Shown here: positions 17,613 through 28,345 of the stretch, one piece after another
Position numbering within the stretch: position 1 is the stretch's first letter
Layout: every line of letters starts with the position of its first letter
Source: Daphnia carinata
Lineage: Eukaryota; Arthropoda; Branchiopoda; Diplostraca; Daphniidae
Direction: 5' to 3'
NCBI RefSeq assembly: GCF_022539665.2
Contig: NC_081335.1
Location: forward strand, 5,890,001 to 5,954,000
DNA length: 64,000 nucleotides
Position numbers and translations under genes: made by a program
Notes under the pieces: generated by a model
Told to the model about the DNA's origin: nothing
Seen by the model: only the letters and a program-made list of their open reading frames with translations
Database searches by the model: none

Positions 17613-20600
17613 GCCCCCAAGGAGAGAAGGCCTTCGATACCTTTGGATTTCTAGACAGCGGAAGCGACTCCACCTTAATCCGAAGTGATGTGGCCAGAAC
17701 CCAGCCGGCTTTTCGGGCTTACGAGCAAAGGCATTCCCTCATCTACAAGGCCTGAAGCTCCCAGAAGTCCAATCCGACCAAGTAACGATTCTAATTGGCC
17801 TTGATGTAGCAGACGCTCACGACCACAGTGAATCGCGTAAACCAATGGATGGGTCGACTGGACCGGTGGCTTTCAACACGCCGTTTGGATGGTGCTTAGG
17901 AGGAAAAGTGGGCCCGCCAGGCGAACATGAGCAAAAAAGCCATTATGTAGCTCACATCACATCGCAGGAAGGGGAAAGGAGTCTTTCCGAGCTTGAAGGA
18001 CTCTGTGCAATCTTCCACACTCATGTCAGCAGAAGATCGTCGAGGAGAGGAGATCCTGAAAAGGATCTCCAGATACATAGAGAATCACCATCAAGCCGGT
18101 TTGATGTGGAAAACCGACAATCCAGAATTGCTGGACAACCAAAGTATGGCGCTCAACCGCCTTTTCCAAATCGAACGGCGATTCAAGCGAGACTCCAGTT
18201 ACGCCAAACGGTATGATGACGTCATCCTAGAGTACATAAAACTTGGCCATGCTCGTCGCTTATCAACCGAAGAAGCTAAACGGAGAACACCAAAGACAAA
18301 CTATACGCCTCATCATGGTGTTCAAAGTTCGACCAGTTTGACGACAAAAACAAGAGTGGTTTTCGACTGTTCAGCAAAGTGTGAAGGTACCTCCTTGACA
18401 AAAATCTTCTTCGTGGTCCGAACTGCCTCCTAACTTACTTGGAATAATCTTGCGCTTTCGCAAGCACCAAATTCCTATCAGTAGTGACATCGAAAAGATG
18501 TATCATCAAGTTTTAGTTCCGGAGGAGGACTAAGATGCTTTTCGATTTTTGTATCGGTCGCCAAATAGCACGTCGGCACCACCTACTTACAGAATGGCAG
18601 TTCATGTCTTTGGAGCCGTCTCGTCGCCGTCGACTTGCTTGTTCACTTTAAATAAAACAGCAGAAGACAACAAATTGAAATTTCCAGACGCAGCAGTCAG
18701 CGTAAGAACAAGTTTCTACGTCGCCAAATATTTGGATTCGTTCAATTCCGAAGGAGAGGCAATCAAACGGGCCCGCCAACTAAAGGAACTGTTGCAACTT
18801 GGGGTTTTTAATCTCGCCATGTGGTCGTCGTCGTCAAGAAAGGTCATAGCAGCACTCAAACCATTAGGCTTGGCCAATCCAAAACTGGATTTAGATTTAG
18901 ACAAATTGCCTATGAATTGCGCCTTAGGTATTCTTTGGGACAGTGAAATCGATGCGTTCATTTTCAAGGCAGGAGAGAAAATTCAGTTGCACGCCACACC
19001 CACTAAAAGAAATCTCGTAAGTGTGGCGGCCACTGTATATGATCCGCTTGGGTTCGTTGCTCCCGTGGTGTTCGCCATAAAGATGTTGACGCAAGAAGTA
19101 TGGCGAGCCAAGGTGGATTGGGACGAAGAGCTACCCGAACCCTTGAAATGTCGATTTCCAAAATGGTGTCAAAGTTTGCCAAACTTAGCACGCATTACAG
19201 TTCCCCGATTCCCAATAAACGAAGAGCATCTAACAGTTCAACGGATACACATCTTTGCTGACGCCAGTCAACTAGGGTTTGGAGCAGTCGCATACGCGCG
19301 AACAACGTACGCCAGTGAAAGGGTCGACATATCTTTCATCATGGCCAAGACATGTTGCACCGCTAAAACAACTCTCGATCCCTCGACTCGAACTTCCAGG
19401 AGCTGTCGAAGCTTTACACCTAGTCATAATAATTTGCCGTGAGATGAACCTGGATCTGAGCCAAACTACGTTTGACGTCGACTCCCAGACAGTTCTTAGA
19501 TGGAACCCTTCTGCCAACGTCAAATACGAAGTGTCTGTGGACAATAGAATTGGAAAGATTTTAATGAACAGCGATTGTCGTCAATGGCGCCACGTACCAG
19601 GAATCATGATTCCAGCAGATGTTTGCAGTAGAGGACTGGAGCCCGACGATCTCAAAGAGCTACTGCAGTTCCATCAGCGACCAGCCTTTCTGTTGTTGGA
19701 ACCTACATTATGGCCAAGGTGGGATCAAATCGAACAAAACGACCATTAAGATCCCGAAGCCATTCATGTCTACAAAACGAAAATTGAGCCAGTGATAACG
19801 TGATCGACAAGTGCGTAGAATATTATTCAAGCAAAGTGCGCCTTGAGCGAGGGCTTACGTGGTGTTTGCGGTTCATTGCAAACTGTTGTGCCAAAGTAAA
19901 GAAATTGAAGGTAACTTCAATTCAGGAGAACTAACGCCAGTCGAAGCTGAAGCAGCTCTAGCAATGTGCATTCAACATGCATAAGAAGTGGCCTACCCAG
20001 AAGATATGTTGTTCTTAAAAAAGGGAAAGGAACTGCTAAACCGGTCGAAACTCAAGCAGTTTCGACCATTCATCGATGAACAACACCTAGTGCGAGTGGG
20101 CTGTCGAATTTGCCAAGCACCTGTCAACTATGTAACAAGACATCCAGTGATTTTACCTCCAGAGGAACGCATCACAAGTCTAACAGTCTGGGATGCTCAC
20201 GTTCGAAATTACCACATTAGGGCCGACCGCTTATTGTGCGAACTTCGAACGATGTACTGGATAACCGCTGGATGAAGGATAATCAAATCTCTACTCAGCA
20301 AGTGTATTCCCCGCAAGCGAAGAAATCCACAACCAGTCGCACCACTCATGGCTCAGTTACCAGTTCATCGTATAACGCCTTTCTTGCCTCCGTTCGCTCA
20401 TACAGGAGTCGACTATTCTGGTCCACTGACTGCCAAAGTAGGAGAGAGAGGCTGAAGCCACGAAAAAAGATGGATCTGCCTTTTTACGTGCCTTACAACA
20501 CGAGCAGTGCATCTAGAAGTGACTGCCAGCCTCAGTGCAGAGGCATTTTTATTGGCCTTTTCTAGATTCTCCAGCATAAGGGGAAAGCCAGTCGTTATGT

Positions 20601-21219
20601 ATAGCGACAATGACACAAAGTTTGTAGCTGGCGAAAAGGAGTTGAACGAGGCAGTCGAAGAACTTCATAACAGCAAAGACTACCTGGAAGCACAATTCGC
20701 TTGTCGACACATCGAGTGGCGTTTTTCTCCGTCAAGTGGACCTCACTTCGGGGGAGTTTGGGAGAGGCTCGTGCAATCTTGCAAAAGAGCTTTGAAAGTG
20801 ACCCTCGGAAATAGTGTCGTAAGTGACCAAGTCTTAAATACAGTTGTGGCAGAGATCGGGGCATTGCTTAATGCTCGGCCGCTAATTCATCTCAGCGTAA
20901 ACTCCGAAGATCCCGATCCTCTCAATCCAAGCCCTTTTTACACGCCAGACCAATGCCGTATTTCCCGTTGGCATTCGTCGATCTCGACAATATGAGCCTC
21001 CCGAAAAATCAGTTCACACACAAAATCAGTCAGCTCATTGTAAATCACTATTGGAAAAGATGGATTAGCGAATGTCTACCGTACCTCACCGAAAGAAAAA
21101 AATGGACCAAGAGTCACAAAAACATTAAAGTGAAAGATATTGTACTCGTTGTCGACCCATTAACTCCTCGAGGGCAGTGGCCTTTTGGAAAGGTAGTCGA
21201 AATTTTACCTAGCGTGTGA
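17612..21219 (+). pseudogene. pol: BEL2 pol remnants: protease, RT, RNase H-like, integrase
   Basis: Segments in shifting frames, in canonical order. Protease start with FGFLDSGSDSTLI at about 17636. Pre-RT block near 18090-18400 (VVFDCSAK). RT palm near 18690-18730, with SFYVAKYLDSF where the Y.DD box should be. A17/RNase H-like block IHIFADASQLGFGAVAYAR near 19245-19310. Zinc-binding region with RHPVILPPEERI near 20130. Integrase core with YSDNDTKFV near 20600 and GPHFGGVWERLV near 20740. C-terminal domain with PLTPRGQWPFGKVVEI near 21160-21210. Many stops and shifts are present. The relationship to BEL1 is close enough to align by eye, but they are different families. Confidence 0.82.
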
Positions 21220-21401
21220 CAATGTCGTGCGCGTAGCCAAAGTGAAAATTTCCGGCGCAAAAAGTACCTTATCTCGTCCCGTGACAAGATTATGCGTTCA
21301 TTCAACGAAAACGAAATCGCACTTGAAACGAGCCAGACACCCACGCTGCCAAACTCGCTTAAATGCAAAGAAGAAAAAAAAACCCATCCAATTAGCGCAA
21401 T

Positions 21402-21621
21402 TGACAGTACACGTGACGTGTCTAGGACCGCCCTCTAGTAAGCCCCTCAGCAATTTACTCTTTAGGAGGTTGCCTAACGTACTGTGCTGCACCGCCCTAC
21501 GATCATTAGGAAATTTCTAGCCATCAGTTATAATCGACTTCCTCAGTGCCTTGAATTGTGCTTTAAACAAACTCGTGTCGGACTAAAAGTGCTAGTGACC
21601 ATCCTTATCGAAGATTGAACA
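21402..21621 (+). repeat. possible internal LTR within BEL2
   Basis: A TGACAG...GAACA segment sits directly after integrase sequence and an A-rich tract (agaagaaaaaaaaa, like a polypurine tract). It is followed by TTG and then TGGCAGTGGCATTTTAAC, which looks like a primer binding site, and then gag. This placement is what a 3' LTR/5' LTR junction would give. Only one copy is in the window, so the boundaries are not verified. Confidence 0.35.
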
Positions 21622-21649
21622 TTGTGGCAGTGGCATTTTAACGGCGTGA

Positions 21650-22214
21650 AAATGGAAAAGATCAACAATCGTCAAACGAAACTATTGTCCCAACTCTAAA
21701 GTGTCGTGCAAAGCTTCGACTGCGAAGAAAAAAGGGCCTGGATTTTGCTGACTCATCGTCCCTTAGACGTCAGTGTCGTGCAACAAACTATCGGTGCTCT
21801 AATTTCCAGCCGAAACTACATAGATAAAATACTGTACGAAGAAATCATGGCGACCATCCCACCAAGCGATTCCCTTAGACAAGTAGATCCACCAGCCACT
21901 CCCACGCCTTCACTACCCGCTGTAGCCGCCCCACGTTTTACGCCGTCGGTGCCGTGCTTTGTGGATGACGTCGAAACCCTGCATCCCCACAACATAGACC
22001 AGTGCCGAGTCTTCATAGAAAAACTGAACGAGCAAAGCTGATCGCCCAACGCTCATTATGCTTCCGCTGTTGGGAAAGAGGAGCCTTCATCGGGGAAGCG
22101 AAGCATGTAGGAGTCAGCTGCAATCACCTTCGACATTGTTTCCGCTGTAACAGTGCCACTCATTACCAGTTGCTTTGTCGAGCCAATTTCGTAACTCGTC
22201 AGAGTGACCAATAG
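21650..22214 (+). pseudogene. gag: gag fragment with zinc knuckles, downstream of pol in BEL2
   Basis: A Pro-rich segment near 21880-21960 leads to a CRVFIEKLNEQS block and, in the next frame, a knuckle region with CFRCWERGAFIGEAKH and CNHLRHCFRCNSATHYQLLC. This is typical BEL/Pao gag, which normally precedes protease. Here it follows integrase, and the right LTR comes about 120 bases later. Frames are broken near 22000. Confidence 0.72.
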
Positions 22215-22337
22215 TGGGTTTTGTGGTCGACATCCTCTCCTTCGCGTTTATAATCTAGAAATTCCCCCTTTTGTTTCATGCTATGTTTTTTGTTCTCACC
22301 TGAATATTGTTCGTTGAAAAAACGAACAAGGGCCCGC

Positions 22338-22595
22338 TGTCACAGATTTGATCGGTAGGGGCAAGACCCTGTAGAGGGCTCCCTAATCGCCTAACTTTTT
22401 TGTTTTCTTTTGTTCTCTTGGGGCATGTTCGGGTCGATCCAGATCAGTGTTCTTTTCTTGTTGTGCTCGACACATAGCTGTCGAAACCCCCTCCAAACTT
22501 GTCCAAATAAAACAAAACGTGTCTCCTGTGTGTTTCAATACATTCCCTTAAACTTCGTTAGTATTTATTATTTCGCCAAGACAGGGGAACCAGGG
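22338..22595 (+). repeat. BEL2 right LTR
   Basis: About 258 bp beginning TGTCACAGATTTG. Its end is set by the GCTTT duplication and by restoration of the gene B frame. The end then reads CCAGGGG rather than the usual ..CA, which is atypical. Confidence 0.7.
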
Positions 22596-23066
22596 GCTTT
22601 AAGACTGTCGGTCTGTAAAGCCATTGCTACTCTTTCGAGAGACGCAACATCTTTCTTCCACTTTTTCCTGGCGGGTGTGAAGTTGAAGTTCTTCAGCCAT
22701 TTCTCTTGTCCTTTTCCGCATCTCCCTGTTGAACCGCCGCTTTTCGCGACGCCACGAGAATTACTGATCCGAATCGTGAGAATGGGGTCCTGGGCTTCGA
22801 TAGTTATCCCAGACCTCGTCCCATCTCCACGTGTCTGCTTCTCGCCTCTTCTTGTCTTCTTCCGCCAATGTTGGTTGTTGCACGAACTCCTCGGCGGCCT
22901 TCTCCAACCTTATTTTTTCCTCCTCGTCGGTGCTCTCCAATTCACCCTCCTCGAGCTCGTGCCGCTTGTTTGCAGGTTCTTTCTTCGGCGATCTCGATGT
23001 CGCCGTCACTTCTACGTTTTGGGCGACGTACCACTCGTCCCATTCAACATTAGCTTGCGATTCCAT
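22596..23066 (-). pseudogene. gene B, 5' part (start to BEL2 insertion)
   Basis: The ATG at 23066 (MESQANVEWDEWYVAQ) opens a highly acidic frame (ELEEGELESTDEEEK) ending at 22761. The continuation toward the insertion is in another frame, with KWLKNFNFTPARKKWKKDV at about 22705-22650 and a run of codons up to the duplicated GCTTT. One frameshift or a short intron near 22700-22780 is needed. Intact length would be about 200 residues: an acidic N-terminus, a basic middle and the conserved LDPENR/GWF/C..C end. A TATATAA box lies 57 bases upstream. It shares only its C-terminal block with gene A. Function unknown. A truncated G2 element ends about 40 bases upstream of the TATA box. Confidence 0.6.
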
Positions 23067-23122
23067 GATAACAAAAGCCAACGTACACGAACTCTTGAAT
23101 ATCGGCGACTACCTGTCGCGGC

Positions 23123-23129
23123 TTATATA
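23123..23129 (-). promoter_or_regulatory. TATA box of gene B
   Basis: TATATAA on the minus strand in a GC-richer context (ggcTATATAAgccgcg), 57 bases before the ATG at 23066. Confidence 0.55.
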
Positions 23130-23168
23130 GCCTGCTCTTTCCATAATTACAGCAGAGACGAAAAAGTG

Positions 23169-24053
23169 TCAAATTAAAATCCAGCGGTGTATCGAATTGG
23201 TTTTCAGCGATTGCTTTGAGGACGTGGTGTTCAAGACTGTTTGTGGGTCATCTTTTTTCAAATTTTTATGGGTAGTTTCAGGTTGCATTTCAATTGTCGG
23301 ACACATCTCTGGTGTGTCCTTTGCGCAATTTTCAGAATCTTGCGAATTCAAATGAATGAAATCCGTCTTTATCGCTGTTTCCATATAATTTGGATTATTC
23401 TCCGTCGTTCGCAATTGCAATATTTCACATTCTTTTCCGGTGTGCACTTTCATGTCTTCGCCGAGAAGTGTGGTGTTTACAGCTGGAGGGTTTACAAATT
23501 TCTTGGACATCACATAAATCATCAAATCCATTTATAGGCCCATCCTTATTGTCTGAAAAAATCAATTGTTTGAGTTGAAATCCTTTTACGAAATTGACTC
23601 TCAAACTCTAAAGGAGTCTCAAATGGTGGACAATGCTCGGTCTTCCAAAGCATTGTTTCATACAAAGGTTTTAATCTGTTAACGTGAGTACGTTGACAGA
23701 TATACGAATTATCCGCTATATCTACTGTATTATTAGAATACACTTTAACCACCCTCTACAGTCCTTTATATTTAGAGGTGAATTTCCCACTATTCCCGTC
23801 TTTTTTAACTACACGAATATCCAATAACACTCTTCCCAGCTTTTTCGGTTTCTTCCCTAACTCTTTGGAAACTATATCGCAAACGCTCCGCTAAATTACC
23901 CATATAATCAGAAGAGGATTTGAATGTTTTTGAAGACGCATTGAGAAATTCATTAATTGGAATATTCAGATCCCTACGTGGAGTAAATAATAAGGGGTGT
24001 CAAGGGTTGAAGCGTGCACTGAGCTACGATAAGCAAATAATACATTGTCTAAC
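23169..24053 (-). pseudogene. G2 integrase C-terminal region and tail
   Basis: Continuing the integrase beyond the solo LTR, the minus strand reads VLFAYRSSVHAST (about 24040-24000). Stops and shifts follow, then an SH3-like C-terminal part ending THVNRLKPLYE (about 23670), typical of Gypsy integrases, and a polar tail of about 110 codons (23531-23169) with no recognised domain. Homology ends at 23169, roughly 40 bases short of the gene B TATA box. Confidence 0.7.
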
Positions 24054-24057
24054 ATAT

Positions 24058-24800
24058 TGTAAAGCATCTTACCGTGTGGGAAGATGGACTTTACGGATTA
24101 AGACAAATGAATGTAAATTGAACTCGAGGCGTTTTACCCACAATGATGTATGTATTATATCAGCTAAGACATAAGAGTTAAAAAGACAAAGAACAAAGAA
24201 GAAGAAGAAACATTCAAGAAACAAGTTAAAAGAAACAAATATAATTGGGTCTTACCGTGATCACACGTATAGAGAACGAGAAGAAAAACGACACAAGGCG
24301 GGCGTGATACGCAACTTCCACGAGAGCGATACACAAACAATAGTTCAAAACAAATGGAACTAGACAGTCGAATCACCGCGAATAATTCTAAGACTAAACA
24401 ATTTTACTGGACTGACTCGGCGAATAAAATGTTAAGTAAAAGGCACAAATTCAAGCATAACATTAATAAAGTAATACAAATGCTTTCAGGCAACTACTCG
24501 AATCGGCTGCAAGTTCTAGTCTGATCTTCCTCAGATGCTGGGTTAACCACGGAACTTTGCATATTGCAAAGTGGCGTGATTGGGAGGAGCTTGTAGGCTG
24601 CACGCGGTTGACCAATTAAAAGACGCGTTCAATATGGCGTGATATTGATGACGTATCGCCTGCGTGAATCATCTTGCAGGTGTTCATCTAGGTCACCCGC
24701 GCTGCGTATGTTGCGGTGCAATTAATATGTTCACCCTTGATGAGTAATAAAGACATCGAGAAGAAATATATGTTGAAGATGTCTATTTGGCTTCGTTACA
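24058..24800 (-). mobile_element. solo LTR (743 bp) of a G2-related Gypsy family
   Basis: TGTAACGAAG...GCTTTACA on the minus strand, flanked on both sides by ATAT (24054-24057 and 24801-24804). No internal sequence is present, so it arose by recombination between the two LTRs. It is alignable to the G2 LTR (shared ACGGTAAGAC core and the end block aaagcatctt.....gtgggaag), but is clearly diverged. It interrupts the integrase frame between KWEDI and VLFAYRS. Confidence 0.85.
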
Positions 24801-24804
24801 ATAT

Positions 24805-25646
24805 CCTCCCATTTAGAATGCTCCCCATCCTTTAATTCTTTCCTTAACATTGTTGTTATGTCTTATCAAATCTCTCTGTTTCCCCATTACTAGCTGGATT
24901 ATATGCAGTCGTTAATCTCTGATCAATTTTTAATTTCTTACAAAAATATCGAAATAATTTGGACGTGAAATTTGTTCCACTATCAGAGAGAATGGCTTTC
25001 GGCATCCCATGACGTACAATAATAGTTTTGAATACACACTCAGCCGCTGTTAGCGCAGTTTGATCTTTCAAAGCAACAGCTTCCACCCATCGGCTAAAAT
25101 AATCGGTAATAACTAAAATATAACTATTTCCATTAGGCGAAACTGGTGTAATAGGCCCTAAAAAATCCATTCCAATTACTTGAAATGGCGCTTTGGCAAC
25201 TTCATGAGGGTGCAAAGGTGCTCTATATGTAGAGGAAGTGTTAGCTATACATATTTCGCAAGCTTGGCAATATTCTTTAATATCGCCCCTCATATTAGGC
25301 CAATAATAATGATTTTTAACTTTTAAATAAGTTTTATAAAAAGCTAAATGTCCTCCCATCGGTGCATCATGTAATTTTTTGAGCACTAGATAGCGGAGCG
25401 ATGCGGGCAATACCAATTGATAATTTATTTCGCTGCGTTTGCTATTTGAGGAAGGCAACTCATGCCGATAAAGAGTACCTTCAATAATTTCAAAATAGCC
25501 GATTTCATTTACCCAATCTGGCCTAGATTGCTGAAAAATTACATCCAGCTCTCCCTTCTCTAAATAATTCTTAATAGCTACACAAAGTTCATCTTCTAAC
25601 TGTTTTTCACAAATCAACTTAATATTTTGTCCTGTTTGAATACTAG
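24805..25646 (-). pseudogene. G2 integrase (zinc-binding and catalytic core)
   Basis: The minus strand shows a zinc-binding HHCC region (LKKLHDAPMGGHLAFYKTY, then C..C at about 25250) and the catalytic core: first Asp in VIGMDFLGPI, second in LSDSGTNFTS, and Glu in NPASNGETERF. One frame is open for 279 codons and a shift near 24865 is needed to go on to the solo LTR junction. Upstream the frame is cut at the G3-derivative LTR (25647). The DD35E spacing is as expected for Gypsy. Confidence 0.83.
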
Positions 25647-25850
25647 TGTAACGAGCCCAAAGGCTATCCAAAGGAAGCCACACCTCATCCATCCCTCAAG
25701 CGTTTCACAAGTGAAAGTGAACGTATCTCCTCCCAATTTACCTTCAATATCTGTATCCTTTAGTAGTATAAATACTGCATGATTGTAACATGTAATTAGG
25801 AGTTGTTTCGGCTTCTCACTGAAAATACACGAGGAATTGGAAACTTTACA
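25647..25850 (+). repeat. G3 derivative 5' LTR
   Basis: 204 bp, TGTAACGAGCCCA...ACTTTACA. It is clearly homologous to 53140-53340 and has the same TATAAAT box (25767-25773) and TGTAACATGTAATT block. Confidence 0.88.
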
Positions 25851-25852
25851 AT

Positions 25853-25870
25853 TGGAGGTCCCAACGAGAC
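25853..25870 (+). other. G3 primer binding site, probably tRNA-Gln
   Basis: TGGAGGTCCCAACGAGAC two bases after the LTR, identical at 53343-53360. The complement of TGGAGGTCCCA.CGAGA fits the 3' end of animal tRNA-Gln as I recall it, with one or two mismatches. Confidence 0.6.
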
Positions 25871-25879
25871 TGAAGCTTC

Positions 25880-27094
25880 ACCAATTAATGAAAATTTGGA
25901 GAGCGGTCTACCGAACAATATTGAAGAATTCAACGACAAAATTAAATACGAATTAAATAAATGCACGACCAATATAAAATCAGCATCGAAACGGAATACG
26001 AGAACAAGCTTGCAAAAGAAATTCGAGACGTTTATTGTCAACTATCAGAAATTAAAAGAACACAAGCTGTTATATTAGCCCAAACCAATGGAATTTTGGC
26101 TGCAGCTGCAGTAGGCTTACCTATGTGCACGAGAGAGACTTACCTACAAGGCTTCGGTCAAGCAATGACACTTCAACAATGCGAAGCCAAAAGGATTTTG
26201 ATATCAGCAAATGAAACAAAATGCGGATTTCAACCGTTCTTTACTTACGAAGGAAAGAATTGTACGATCGGAACAGATGGATGGTCAATTCACCAATATT
26301 CCGATTGTTTTTGGAAAACACCGTTAGTAAATCTAAATGGAAATCCACATACCTGGGAACACAATTCTACAACAGGAGATTGGATACGCCAGAAACCTAC
26401 CGTTCACATGCCTTATATAGACCTCATTACAGAATTTGAAGAACTCCACCTTAATAATTTCAACTTCTCGCTGAAAATTCACCCAGCACACGAGACAATG
26501 GAGATGGAACAATTAAATATCCTGAATGACCTAGTAGGCAGAATGCAAGAGGGAAATTCCAATTCTGTTGAAGATATTGTGATGTCAGAACAACAAGATA
26601 ATCAGATAGATCATATGTTCTCATGGTTCGACAAATTGAAAATAATAGGTCTTTCAGCAATTGGATTTGTGCTATTTCTTGTATGCTTACGGATCTTCAT
26701 ATTTTGCAACCCTATCTCGAAGATTAAAAATCATATCCGCAGAAACCAGAAGCTTACAAGAAAATACGACGATGGCATAGAGGAAGAACACGAACTCGCA
26801 TCAATGCTACCAGCACGAGAAGCAAATTACCATTCAGACATTGTCATCGAACAACCATTCATAAGAACGTCCGCACCCGCACAGCTGTCAACTGAAAGAC
26901 AAGGTCAAACGAGCCCACCACGGCCAAGCGCACCAAATTCATCAATCTACCCATCTATCAAAGAAGCTGACACACCCAAACGATGTACAGGAAAACATAC
27001 CACATGTACTTACGTCGTCGGGTATGGCATGGTCTGGGAAGACCTATGTCGGTGCATACCAGAAACAGACAACAGTAATTCAGCCAGAAAGTAA
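25880..27094 (+). pseudogene. env: G3 env-like glycoprotein, C-terminal half
   Basis: Starts near 25880, just after the leader, in one frame, shifts near 25960, and is then open to 27094. It aligns with the 3' half of the G2 env: cysteine-rich block with GW...YSDCFWKTPLVN and HPAHETMEMEQ, then a membrane segment near 26640-26705 (LSAIGFVLFLVCLRIFIF). The cytoplasmic tail is long, about 125 residues, and contains a PSAP motif (26924-26935) and YPSI. The ectodomain N-terminal half, with signal peptide and CDC motif, is deleted here. It is present in the G3 copy at 60054, where the gap then cuts it. Without a signal peptide this fragment would not make a normal envelope. Confidence 0.75.
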
Positions 27095-28345
27095 AATCCC
27101 CAAGGTTATTGAAAGTGAAAGTCCATTAACAATGATCCGCTAACAAGTTAGGGAATTCCATAATAAAGTAGCACCCTCCCAGCAAATAACGCACTTACCA
27201 ACATTTAAAGCTCCAATAATTAAGTAGATTATCATTTTAAATCCACCAATCAAAAAAAAAAAAAAATAAAAAATTTCCCCATAACTTACCACTATCCAAT
27301 ACTTGAAAAATTTATAGTAAAAACAAACAAAACAACCAAACTCAAATAACAATTTTGTATTTCCGACTAACACAACTAGAAAACTAACAGACTCAGAAAT
27401 CAATAACAAAATCATCAGGAGCATCAGTATCCATATAATTATGCTCGAAAACAAAATGTTTTTCCAAAATTCTAATAACGGCAACATCTCTTCATCGTGC
27501 TCGCGCTGGATAACCTCCTTCACCAACCAAGAGGAAGACGGAGTGGGATGGAAAATGTCAATCCCCGACTCTAACCACCAAAGAAAGCGAGCGAATCTCA
27601 ATGGGTAGCGGACGCGATATCGCGCATACCCAGGATGGTTCCTAGAAGAAATGAGATAATTATCATTATCTTTAAAAAAAAAAAAATCATACAAGTAATA
27701 GTTGTCATTAATCCATGGACGCTCGTTTTTAAAATGCACAAAATCCGCAACAGAAAAGTAAATTGAAACGAGTTAAAAAACATCTGCCGATCATGGGGTC
27801 GAAATCGTTGGAAATGACTCTCAGGAGTAGGATATAGAGCCCTATCAGTACTGCACAACGCAGTTTCGACTTGTCGCCGATACCACGAAAAGTAGTTAAA
27901 ATCGAAAATTGGCATCACAAAACAACGAAAGAAGCGAACAGAACAAAACAGGCAGTGTTCCTTAAAAAAGGACGGTGAATACTAGCTCACGAAGAGGAAT
28001 AAAAAACGAAAGAACCCCTATCAAAGAATGAGAAAAACTAAAAAGGAATACAGAAAATGCGACACAAACAAGATATTCGTCAATTGGCCCTGCGGCTAAT
28101 ATCAGAGCGACACAAGACATAGGTGGAGTATAAAACAGTAGAAGGATCATGACAAACCTGTTCTCAAAATAAGAAAAGAGAAAAGCTAAGAGAAAAAGAA
28201 AAAGCAACGGAAAGATATTTTGGACAAGCAAGATTTTGCAAAAATGAAAAAGAAAACTCAAACTCTTCCCATTGTCTCAACGACATAAATCCAGCAAAGT
28301 TTCACAATTCAGAGTGTGCATCACATACCATTAATTCATTTCAAA
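27095..28345 (+). other. spacer between G3 env and the ankyrin gene, no convincing gene
   Basis: A-rich plus strand. A short plus-strand frame of about 55 codons begins at 27441. A TATAAAAC motif lies at about 28130 and a CAG that could be a splice acceptor at about 28310. Either could serve to express the downstream ankyrin frame, but neither is proven. Long minus-strand frames here look like mirror images of A-rich sequence. Confidence 0.4.

Larger units (their letters stand above)
17465..22595 (+). mobile_element. BEL2: decayed BEL/Pao element inserted in gene B
   Basis: Bounded by the same 5-bp sequence GCTTT (17460-17464 and 22596-22600). The left LTR is cut after about 148 bp and the right LTR is about 258 bp. 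Internal order is protease, RT, integrase, then a gag zinc-knuckle region at 21.65-22.21 kb, the reverse of the canonical order. A possible second LTR and PBS lie between them at about 21402-21640. The element is therefore a recombined or composite copy. All frames are broken. Confidence 0.8.

Noticed and set aside
22410-23177. A 255-codon plus-strand frame across the BEL2 right LTR and gene B
   Set aside because: It is antisense to the better supported gene B frame and crosses the LTR/host junction, so it cannot be an original gene.
27140-27739. A 199-codon hydrophobic minus-strand frame between G3 env and the ankyrin gene
   Set aside because: It is antisense to a strongly A-rich retroelement strand, which automatically gives Phe/Ile/Leu-rich frames. 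It has no recognisable motif, and a neighbouring frame of similar character overlaps it.
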